Made by a program: the position numbers and the translations under genes
The notes under the pieces: model-generated
What the model was told of the DNA's origin: nothing
Seen by the model: the letters and a program-made list of their open reading frames with translations, nothing else
Databases searched by the model: none
Part shown: piece after piece, positions 54,887 through 64,000 of the stretch
Numbering within the stretch: the stretch's first letter is position 1
How the letters are laid out: each line of letters begins with the position of its first letter
Source: Symbiotaphrina buchneri
Lineage: Eukaryota > Ascomycota > Symbiotaphrinales > Symbiotaphrinaceae
Length of the DNA stretch: 64,000 nt
Direction: 5' to 3'
NCBI GenBank assembly: GCA_001599915.1
Contig: BCIG01000020.1
Span: 459,416-523,415 of the forward strand

Positions 54887-55619
54887 CTACACAACATTCG
54901 AATCCAGCCTCATCAGCACGCCTCTCTCGGTACCCATGCCCGCAGCAGCCGCCTTGTTAGCGACGATCAGGCTGGCGTGCCGAACATGCTTGACGACGCG
55001 GTCGCCCATGCGCTCGACGGGCTTGCGGCTGATGCTGTAGGTGGTGCAGGAGTTGCTCATATAGGGCGCGGCCGAGACAGAGTGTGGCAGCACGGGCGAT
55101 GAGCGGCTGCTGGCCATGGGATGATCTGAGGGGAGAGGTAGCGGGAGGTGCGTTAGGCTGGACATGCTGGCGGCGAGGGAGCGCTCGCGGAGGAGGAATT
55201 GTCTGGTGGTGAGGGTTAGGAGGGGTTGATTCAAGGTCAATGGGGGTGGGGCGTACTGTTCGTCTGAGAGGCCGGGGAAGTTGAGGGTCTCTTTGCGGAA
55301 TTCGGTTGGGTAGCCCTGAGGCATTGTTAGTAGCTGTGATGTATATATAGTGTTGACCATGAATTGAAGGTAAGATATGAATCTCGAGAGTGCATAGTGA
55401 TGCATCACAGGGAAGAAAAGGCTTCAAAAGAACAACGACAACACAGGAGAATAAACATACGATTTGCAGATCCCTGATCGACCTAGAACGAGGGGTAGCA
55501 CCGCGAGTCGGCCTCAACTTCGAAACGAACCGGCTGAAGCATCCAATGCACTTCCTGCCGCGAGTGACGCGGGGCTGGATGTGGCGAGCGGAGATTTCGG
55601 ATTCCATCTTCATATTCAT
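54887..55619 (-). CDS. Conserved-looking small protein of unknown function
   Basis: Exons 55619-55461, 55315-55257 and 55202-54887; 177 residues. The introns (145 and 54 bp; gtatgt to cctcag, gtacgc to caccag) join RSIRDLQI to GYPTEFRKETLNFPGLSDEQ and then QFLLRERSLAAS. The N-terminus is basic; the C-terminus ends VKHVRHASLIVANKAAAAGM then TERGVLMRLDSNVV. The regular exon structure and charge pattern argue for a real gene. I do not recognise the family, see no membrane segment and no catalytic motif, and assign no function. The ATG at 55619 is the first in frame. Confidence 0.6.
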
Positions 55620-57511
55620 GTCGAATACGTTGATGGAGGAGGCTGGAGATGTATCGACAGATGTTGATGGTCGTTATAGTAAACAGATAGGTCGATACTG
55701 CTGGATAGACCTCTGCCACGGACAAACGATGCAGAATGGTATCAATAAGCAACGACTGTGTAGTCCGGAAGTGTATCTCAAAAACGGTTCGGCGGATAGC
55801 CCAGTGATATCTAGCACGACAGACAAATGCTCAATGCAGGCTTGCAAGACACAATGCTCGAAGGAATGGCTGGCAGCAGGATTGCGATGCAAAAAGGAAT
55901 GGTCGGATTAAAACAATCCAGGCAAGCAAGCAAGCAAAGAACGAGTGACTTTTGTCTCCCTGTGATTCGAAGGGAGCAAGACAGGTACAGGTGTGAAGAA
56001 GGTTGGGTCTCAGCACTACTTCGTACAATATATATGGCAGGCTAGAGGAGGTGGTCGTTATATAGGATGATGGAGGCGAGTATGGCCCACATGCATGCCA
56101 GGCACCAACCTCAAGCCGGCCAAGAACAAGGCGGGAGCATGGGATGGGTTGGTATGCGTGCCGCGAGGCCTCCAGCCACGGAGGATGCGGCAACCGGACG
56201 CGGGTACAATATCAGGCACAGACTGCCTCAGTAAAGCGGGAAGCTCACGGCGTGTGTGCAGCACAGGACCAGTTGGCCGTGTAGAGGTGGAAATTGCAAA
56301 TTCTCACGGGTCTTCATCCTGCCTGGTGTCCCATGTGGCAGTGGCGCCATTCCAGCCTAGGGCCGTCAGAAGTGCTTGACACAATAGCTGCTTGACTCGC
56401 GCCCGCCCGGAGAGGGCAGGTGTTGCACCGCGAAACGGGTGGAATGTTGTTAGTTCACGAGCGGAGACTGATTCCGGGCGGAGAGCGCGATAAGAGTTGC
56501 GCCTTGAAAGACAAACGCGTTGGACGTGAAGGAAAGATGACTGATAAAGAGATGACGGGAAACTTGTGAAAAGAAAAGCACTTTATGAATGACGCTCATA
56601 ATCTCCTCCTGGCATTGTCTCAGACGGCTGTACTATTATTGGGTTACACTGGTGGGAAGACGACCAAGTGTTATGTTGTACATACGCGGCACCGAGGGGC
56701 GTCGAGCAAAGAAGGTTTTGGCGTTTGGCGAGACCCTTGCATCCAGGGACAGAAGTCAAAGTAGGGGTAGAAGGGGCAGCGCCGAGCATTCCAACCCGAT
56801 ACCAACGACGCCCTGTTAGTCCGAATATCCGTCTATCAATTTGTCCCTGATTTGTGCCCGGCTTATGAGACGGGATAATGTTATTCGTCACCGCTAGGAG
56901 AGGTAAGCCTGGGGAAGATATGAGTTAATTGGCCGATATACGAAGTAGAAGCCAAGCTCAACACCTTGCGTCCACAATCTACAGATAATCTCCGGGACCA
57001 CACTCAACTGCCACAAGAAGTGAACATTCGTACGAGTAATGATCCATTGGATGTAGCTCACTCAGAAAGAGGCAAATGCCGTCGTAATTCCTCTTTATCA
57101 TTCTGGAAGCCCGACGGGTAGATGCATCGCCAGCCTCAAATTGCGTACAACCGAGGAATGCTGAAATTGATAAGGCAAAGGTGACCCTCGCGTAGATTTT
57201 TATTACAAGACGACGCCCCAGTTTCGCGCTTCTGGGGCACGAGGACGTGTACAAGAGATATATCTGAAACCGTAGTTCATCATTACGGATTGTATCACGT
57301 TGACTGTTGCAAGTTGATAGGACCCTCGGCCGCGTAGACATCACGAATAGTCATTATTTGGTGCCAGGGATGGATCTCACATGGCTGAAAGAGAAGAGCG
57401 ATAGATCTAAGACATAGCTCAGGGGATACAGGTGTCGTCATGCTCCTGCTCCCCTTGCACTGATAGAATTGTTATAACAATAGACGCCTCCGTTTCGAGG
57501 ATATCCGTGTA
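55620..57511. other. Intergenic with an AAGC microsatellite
   Basis: 1.9 kb between the 177-aa gene and the aldehyde dehydrogenase gene, both on minus. A short (AAGC)n run lies at 55921-55938. Several short frames on both strands lack recognisable content. Confidence 0.45.
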
Positions 57512-59021
57512 TTACTTCGGATAGTCCTTGATATGGAAGCTTTTCAGCCTGACGAATTGCTCGAAGCCAAATTTACTCAAGCTGCAACCACGTCCTGAGT
57601 TCTTCACTGCCGTCCACGCCAGATCCTAAAGGCGTCGTCAGCACGCGTTGCCAAAAGATCAGAACCGCGTCAGTACTTACTGGTGCTGGGAAATCGCAGC
57701 GATTGACAAAGACCGTCCCTGCTTCTACCTCCTCCGCGAGTTCCTCACCTTTGGCCACATCTTTTGTCCAGATACTGCCCGTCAGCCCAAACTCTGTATC
57801 ATTCATCAGTTCGATTGCTTCCTTGTCGCTCTTGACCTTCATGACTGGAATCAGAGGGCCGAAAGTCTCCTCCTTCATCACCACCATGTCGTGGGTGACA
57901 TCGACCAGCAATGTCGGGGCGACATAGTTTCCATCCGGAGGCGGGTTCTTGAAAGACTCATTCTCCGGAGTCACGTCCTTTGCACCCTTATCCAAGGCAT
58001 CCTGGATATGTGAACGAATCGTCTGAGCTGAACGTTTTGACACCACTGGGCCGACATGGGTGCCTTTGTCAAATGGATCGCCAAGTTTATATCCCTTCAA
58101 GACGTCCTGCACAGCTTTGATGAAGTCGTCATATATCTTTTCATCCACATATACGCGCTCGACTGAACAGCAGCTCTGGCCGGAGCTGAAGACGGCACCG
58201 TCTACGATCTCCTCTGCTGCCCACTTGACGTCCACATCACCCCTGATGTATGCCGGATCCTTACCGCCCAACTCCAATCCCACACCGACTACTCGATCTG
58301 CTGCGGCCCGTGCAACATACAGTCCGCCTGCCACAGAACCAGTAAATGCAATGTGCTTGATCGCCGGCGACCGGACGACGGTCTCCAGTATGGTGGGCGA
58401 CCCGCAGTGGAAGTATTGTATTACATTCGGCGGCAAGCCTGCCTCGAGAAAGATCTTCTGAGCTTGCTCGGCAACGGTAGGTGTCTGGGGTGAGGGCTTG
58501 AGGATCACCGAGCATCCAGCCAACAACGCCGGTATCAGAGAATTGACAAGGATGAGCCAGGGATACTGCAATCAAGAATCAAAAAAAATCCACTTGTGAC
58601 GGTATGAGATACTCACGTTCCAAGCAAAGATGACCAGCACCGGGCCAATGGGCACTTTGCGAATATACCGCTTGAATACCTTCTCCGGCTCACCTGGCGT
58701 ATCCTTGAGAACATCGCCGCTGACCTTGAGCATGTACTCCCCTCTAGCAACAGCCGTCGTGATTTCTTTTGGTGTGTATGCGATCGGCCGCCCCATCTGC
58801 TCCGTAATTTCCCTCCCAAGCTCGTCCTTCCTCGCATCGATCAGCTTCAGTGCCTTTTTCACGATAGCTTGTCTTTCTGAGAGTGGTGTCTTGCTCCATG
58901 ATTCAAAGGCCGTCGTCGCAGTGGATGTCAGGTGCTGAAGCTCGAGCTCCGGCAGCCCATTGCGGGTGAGGATGGGCTTATTGGTTATGGGAGAGATGGT
59001 GGTGATGGTTTCGACAGACAT
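57512..59021 (-). CDS. NAD(P)-dependent aldehyde dehydrogenase
   Basis: Exons 59021-58617, 58565-57681 and 57625-57512; 467 residues. The ALDH fold is clear: PIGPVLVIFAWNYPWLILVN (substrate and cofactor entry), ILKPSPQTP, IAFTGSVAGG, the glutamate motif GLELGGKDPAYI and the catalytic cysteine in FSSGQSCCSVERVYV. The C-terminal exon (DLAWTAVKNSGRGCSLSKFG, ending IKDYP) is revealed only after removing a 55-bp intron; unspliced, the frame runs into an unrelated ending. It oxidises an aldehyde to the acid; the sequence is closest in style to fungal succinate-semialdehyde or lactaldehyde dehydrogenase-like enzymes, but the substrate is not settled. No targeting signal, so likely cytosolic. Confidence 0.9.
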
Positions 59022-59603
59022 CTTGTGCGGGGGGAGAAGGAGATGTGAGGGTGAGTTAATATCAGAGGTCTAGAATAAATGACCTCGAGGCTCACAAAGT
59101 GTAGGCAAGTTGCAGCAAGATGTGGCCCTTTGAGAAGCTTCCACTCGTATCTATCCTTCGGCGCGTGAGCACCGATAAATCGGCATTAAACGGCGGTGAT
59201 GTCAGTTTTAGCGCGCGCTTAATTTGAGTGAATCGGCGCAGCGCCGCCACAGCAAGGTGTGGCTTGCATGTCTGATAAACACATGCAGCATACAGAGGTC
59301 TGAACTTCTTGATGAGCTATAGAATATGATCCGATTCATGCAGGATCCTTTTTTCGCAAAGTTTGCAAAGGAAATAATTGAATCTCCACCGGCAAATCCT
59401 ACAATCCGCAGCAGAATTCTACATTCAAAACTCATGTTGGATATCCTAGCCTAACAGTCAAATCCAAATGTAATGCAACGCCCATCTCTCATGCACCATC
59501 CATGCACCATGGCCGGTCATAAGCAGAGAAAGAACACCAAAATCCATAAATCGCGTCGTCAATGCCGTTGTATATACATATCCCAATCCATCTACTGGCA
59601 GCT
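59022..59603. promoter_or_regulatory. Aldehyde dehydrogenase promoter and methyltransferase 3' flank
   Basis: 582 bp between two minus-strand genes. No gene recognised. Confidence 0.45.
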
Positions 59604-61111
59604 CTACTCTGCTGGGGGTTTCCGAGCGTATATGTCGAAACTACACAACGGGTGCTGTCAGTTGACTGGCTTGAACTCGGTCAAAATATCAGGCAGGGAT
59701 AGCAGTATGAAGGGGAATTGAGAGACAGATATACTTACAATCGCGAGTACATATGTATGCTGTTATCCCGTATCTCGTTCTGCACCTTCGCAGCGAGCAC
59801 TGTGAACTCCTCAGGCGTCCAACCTAGCACCCGTGTAAAGTGGGCGGCGCCATAAGATTTCGTTGCTTCGAGCATCTGCTGTTGTTGGTATAGGCCAATG
59901 ATTGCTTGATTGCGGTCCTTTGGCCAAGGTCCATGAGCAACCTGCATGCATATTGTTAGACAGGTCGGCGATGAAAGTATATGACAATGCCTCGAACGAA
60001 GCATCTGAAAGACGTAGGAAGACGAATAGGGAGGACATCTCCTAACAGCTGTAGAGGCATACCTTCCTGATGACCACATTGACGTCTACAAAGCCTATCT
60101 CCTCCAACCACTGCCCCATATGTTGTTCCTGCAGAAAGGGTCGGCCAATCGTAAAGCTAGCGTCTCGGAGGTCCTCCTGCCACTTTTGCATCATGGGTGC
60201 TCGCTCGAGGCTGTCATCATCCGTATAAACCCAAGCTTCGTGTTCCTGAATCTCAATCCAGCCCCCAGGGTTCAGATTGGCAAAGGCTTGTTCGAAGAGA
60301 TGCTTCCAGTTCGATATTGACCCGCACAATTGACGAATGTGAATATAGTCGAAGGAGGTGTGGAATACCCATGGATCCTCGGCGTCATCGATCTGGAAAC
60401 GGAGGTTTGGAGGCAGCCTGGTGATGTCAGTGGAAGACGAGTGGAGCATTTCAAAAGGACAGTATACCATTCAGGCTGTATTGGAGAGAGGTCGGTGCCG
60501 AGTACGGAGGATTCTGGGTTCTCACTATGCGCAGCATGTCAGCCATTCCACCTTCCAGAATGTTTATAGTACTCGCGTGCTCACTCTGCAAATTCGATTG
60601 CCCATATACCAGTCCCAGTACCAACATCCAGCACCCGCTGCGGTTTATCGATAGGGGCTAGATATAGCTTCCCCCCGAGCACTAGTGTCAGGACATGGTG
60701 ATGCTGCAAGCAATGAGTCCAAGCACGCGCGGTCGAGGGCTGGAAGCAATCTCACCAGGTCAAGCCGGTCGAGTTCAGGTTCGTCATTTGGCTGCGCAGA
60801 ATCTCAGCACCAACATACCCAGTCGCATGAGTTCAGAATCCGCCCTACCAGTAGATATACACCGTCTTTATACGCGTGGAATCGCCGGCCATTCTGCGCT
60901 CAGGTGTTAACTCCAACTGCCCAATTGGTCCACCAAGGTCGATCAATCACCTCAATTCTGCAACGACGTCAGCAAGGGTACATTCGGTGACGTACAGTGA
61001 CGTCTCGACGGGCAGAAAGCACCTATAGTTCTGGATACTGCTTGCCAGGCTGGCGGACGAATTGGCGATATCGAGGCCCTCGACCAAGTCGCCCAGATGA
61101 TGCCCGGCCAT
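59604..61111 (-). CDS. LaeA-like SAM-dependent methyltransferase
   Basis: Nine exons: 61111-61023, 60957-60951 (7 nt), 60893-60849, 60791-60756, 60703-60585, 60524-60468, 60417-60063, 59941-59739, 59640-59604; 315 residues. Spliced, it reads [52 protein letters not shown] and [20 protein letters not shown] (SAM-binding glycine motif, about 83), [43 protein letters not shown], ending [14 protein letters not shown]. LaeA-like enzymes include the velvet-complex regulator of secondary metabolism and many paralogues of unknown substrate. It lacks the long N-terminus of LaeA itself, so I call it a paralogue. No biosynthetic backbone gene lies nearby. Confidence 0.88.
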
Positions 61112-62981
61112 GAGACCGATCCCCCCTGGCGCAGCGCGACGCCAATAGCTATTATACCTGCAAGAACATAAAAGCAGGTTTTTGGCCACCCGTCCCTTAT
61201 CCAATGTCGTACCCCGTGGTTGTACGAATTACCACAGATCCCGCCTTTCCCAGAGATTCGGGCCCATTGAGGGGGAGGGGAGGACAGGGAAGGGACACGG
61301 CAGTTGCGGAGCAGAGCGAGCGGTGAGAAGAGGGCCGGGAATAAGGTCGCAAGGGCAAGGCCACCCCTGCAAGCGGATCGACTCCATTCCGGGCATACGA
61401 GTGGGTACGAGTACCCGTTGTATCTTGGGTAGGGGCCTCATGTCCCGTCGCTTCAAAGCAGGTGTGCCTCGGCGTTGTTCTTGTAGCGAGCGTACCGGGG
61501 GTTAGGGAGTACAGGGCAGCTACTTGCACAGATAGGGTGCTGTATCCGAACTCTAACTAAAACTGTCCCGTGTGGTGTCCCGAGAGGACATCCTGGCACC
61601 AACCAGCTTGGAAGACATGCAGGTGGTGACGCTAGTTCAGCGGGCCGCCGTCCCGACTTTCTGGGTATGAGTGAAGTACCTCAGGTAAAGTACTTCCTAC
61701 ACGACCGAGCCGGTGCACGCACGGCACCGGGGGCTTGGATGGGCAATCAAAACGACGGATGCTGATTGATGGATGGGATGCACTGACCCATAGTGCTGCA
61801 CACCCATAGGAGCATAAGCCAAATGGTCATTCGTGACAATCTTTGTACGAGGAACTCCTTCACTGTAGCCTGTACTCAAAAGGTCTACACCCTCAATAAG
61901 CAGGCGGAGGAGGCCGTCCATTTGCTTGCACGGTTTTGGGGAGACCCCTTGACCCCTTCGGGCGAGATTCTGTACTCGTACCGTCTTTGTGCGCCGGCAG
62001 TTCAGAACACCTCCACCATCAACCAACAGTGGGGAGGCCGGAACCCCCTTCTCCCCCCGGTTAGTCCCAGTGCAATGTGGCTTGCGCCCAATTTCCGGAA
62101 CATCGGTCGCATCGCACCGGCCTCTGGCCCCGAAGGACTGGATGATGGGTCGAACCCCTCTTGTGTGAATATTCGTAATCCTGATTCGTGCTCCATCGTT
62201 CTAATCTTCTGCTTTTGGAATGAGTCGTCGGGGTCGGCCGTTATCCGAGGCACCGAGCAAGGATATAAGGTATTGTAGCTTAAGGCAGCTAGCCGATGGA
62301 GCGCGGTTTAACTATTGGCAGTGGTTGCGCGGTCTTACATTTGACTGCACGCATGATTGATGAATGGGAGAGGCCTGATCCGTACGTGAAAAGTGATCAC
62401 CGATTCGATCCCAAGGTAGACGATCGCAGGTACGATTGATGATAGATCACTACGATCATAAGGCTGTGGAGTGGCGATGCAATCTAGATAGTCGTAATCA
62501 TCTCTCGAGCAAATTAACTGAAAATGCCGGAGCCACCCCGATATCAGACACACGATCAGAGCCGGCGATGTAGAAGACCAGGGCAAGTCAATATTAGAGA
62601 TCATCAATTATCTACATCCAGTCTCATGCCACATGGAGCAAGGACAAGATAAGTTCTAAAGTCTTCAAGGCGCCCATAACCCATATCCGCCATCGATCCG
62701 GTTCGCCCGCTCAGGATGCATAGCAAAATGTCTGGCAAGCGCCACACGAAACCAAATAAAGCAAGTAAATCAAAAACATGCCGGGGTATTGGAAGCCATG
62801 AACAGGCCAAAAAAACAGAGAAAACAATGTCTTGGTCAGCTAGCATTTCGTTGCCAGTCCGCCGCAGACGTAGAGATGCATTAGCGTGACCCTGTGCAAC
62901 TTCAAATGACCGTGTCATGAGCCCGTCACCTGGTAATCATAGGACGCCAACAAGAGGAGCTACACGGAAGTAGACGTAGCA
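61112..62981. other. Intergenic region, no gene recognised
   Basis: 1.87 kb between two minus-strand genes. Open frames on both strands at 61697-62278 overlap and lack protein-like features. A gggtcgaacccc stretch at about 62147-62158 looks like a tRNA B box, but no cloverleaf can be drawn around it. Confidence 0.45.
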
Positions 62982-63989
62982 TCAAGCGCCTGCTTCAACC
63001 TCATCAAGCCATTTCGTCACACCCTCTCGTAGGATGCTTTCAAAAGCGTACCCCTCTCTGGTTCCACGGTCCAGGGTTCGGCCACGGCTGGCCCCGTCAC
63101 TGGCGTTCTTTCCTTCCTTTGCAGCCGCTTCCCTAGTAGCAGTCACGCTTTGGACAATCTGCTCCAATGCTCCCAGCACCGTCTTCTTGCATTCGCTGCG
63201 AGGGATTTCCATGAATGGGCAGGTTGGTCCATCGTAGTGAGGTTGTCGGCCGCAGCGGGAACTCGACCGGGAGGAGGCTGCTGAGTGGATCAGAGAAGAT
63301 TGACCGCTTTGTGCAAGGACCCGCTCGATGGCATCGACCAAGGTGCTATCCAGATCCATGATGGGCTCCTCGACGAACTCTTCGGCAACGACGGACACCG
63401 ACAGATCCGCCGACATTCGGGCATATGGATTCCCATACTGTGACCGAGCGGAAGCCTCCGCTGAGCAACCTTGCATTGGAGTGCCAGGCGCTGGCGGTCC
63501 ACCGAGCCGAAGTAGTCGACGCAACCGTAAGCGCTTCACAGTGAACGTTTAAGCATCGGCGATGAGAGTGGTACAGACATCTACCCATCTCTGCTCAGGA
63601 TGCACACTTGGTGTCGTGGCGCCGGGTATGCCTGATCTTTCGGCTCTCATTGAACGCCTGATCTCTTCTTCCAGCTCTGGGTACGGAGCGACGGCTTGAA
63701 GAACGAAATCCTCGTGATAGCGTTTCAACCAGCCAGCTACGTCCACAGAGCTCTCAACATCTCTGTTTGGCAGGGTGTTTGACGAATTGGCACCGGCTGG
63801 GAGATAGCCATCTTGACTAGTAAAGGAGAGCATGCCAGATGTTGAAGGAGAGCTTAGGGGTGAGGCGAAGCCGGGAGGTAGTAAGTTGTTGACAGGAAAC
63901 TCTACGTCGACCACACCATCATCCTCATCCACAGATAGCTTTGGAGAATCGAAGGTCTTGAAGAGATCGACAGCCATTTCGGGTGCCAT
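62982..63989 (-). CDS. Fungal protein of unknown function, interrupted by an in-frame stop or a very short intron
   Basis: One frame from MAPEMAVDLFKTFDSPKLSV to a stop at 62982, broken by TAA at 63549-63551. The sequence looks continuous across it (RWVDVCTTLIADA, stop, TFTVKRLRLRRLLRLG), so I annotate one gene. Either the stop is real, or a 45-bp phase-0 intron (63534-63578, gtctgt to tgaag, both weak) removes it. The N-terminal half is acidic and Ser/Pro-rich (WLKRYHEDFVLQAVAPYPEL); the C-terminal half has FMEIPRSECKKTVLGALEQI and EGVTKWLDEVEAGA, likely helices. No known domain, signal or membrane segment. The frame is also open upstream to the window edge, so the true start could lie outside. 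Confidence 0.5.
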
Positions 63990-64000
63990 CCCGATTTGTA

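Noticed and set aside
57573-57626. Unspliced end of the aldehyde dehydrogenase frame (ELRTWLQLE)
   Set aside because: Removing the 55-bp intron restores the typical C-terminus (DLAWTAVKNSGRG), so the read-through ending is an artefact.
59604-61111. Secondary-metabolite gene cluster around the LaeA-like gene
   Set aside because: No polyketide synthase, NRPS, terpene cyclase, P450 or transporter lies nearby; LaeA-like paralogues are common as single genes.
62147-62158. tRNA-like B box (gggtcgaacccc)
   Set aside because: No acceptor, D or anticodon stems can be drawn around it.
61793-62278. 161-codon plus-strand frame
   Set aside because: No recognisable features, overlaps an equally open antisense frame, and lies in an intergenic region.

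Overview
The window reads as nuclear DNA of a filamentous ascomycete (Pezizomycotina, most likely a eurotiomycete). Genes are dense, on both strands, and split by short GT-AG introns of about 45-150 bp. Several families are typical of moulds: a PIR cell-wall protein, a LaeA-like methyltransferase, an HRI/PERK-type eIF2-alpha kinase and a urea/SSS symporter. I cannot name the genus. Nearly all recognisable genes are housekeeping genes with unremarkable order.

Layout. 1-4.7 kb: 3' end of a GH125 (Mug157-like) mannosidase, the proteasome maturation factor Ump1, and a prenylated ubiquitin-fold protein whose 3' flank holds a 15-bp minisatellite with an assembly gap. 4.7-12.6 kb: phosphomevalonate kinase, a 1316-aa PPR protein, pyridoxamine-phosphate oxidase. 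14.1-22 kb: Dur3-like urea symporter, membrane-anchored SDR, G-patch protein, Sec1. 22.4-36.4 kb: SUV3 and Prp22 helicases, a 4E-T-like eIF4E-binding protein, Urb1/Npa1, and an intron-containing tRNA-Gln. 36.7-41.9 kb: the only gene-poor accessory-looking stretch, with a broken, internally duplicated zinc-finger gene. 42-64 kb: PIR protein, eIF2-alpha kinase, mitochondrial RNA polymerase, LAMTOR5-like protein, two conserved proteins of unknown role, aldehyde dehydrogenase, LaeA-like methyltransferase.

Shared themes: mitochondrial gene expression (PPR protein, SUV3, Rpo41), splicing and ribosome assembly (Prp22, Urb1), translation control (4E-T-like, eIF2-alpha kinase) and secretion/cell wall (Sec1, PIR). 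Neighbours do not look co-functional and I see no biosynthetic cluster.

Exon structures were rebuilt by eye from splice motifs, frame closure and family motifs. Spliced lengths were checked to be multiples of three for every multi-exon gene given. No retroviral, LTR or capsid-bearing fossil was recognised. I did not find a convincing undescribed system. The best leads are a 7-nt microexon in the LaeA-like gene, an initiator ATG isolated by an intron in ump1, a GC-AG intron in urb1, introns cutting the DGQ motif of the PIR repeats, the 4E-T-like repressor, and the broken zinc-finger locus.
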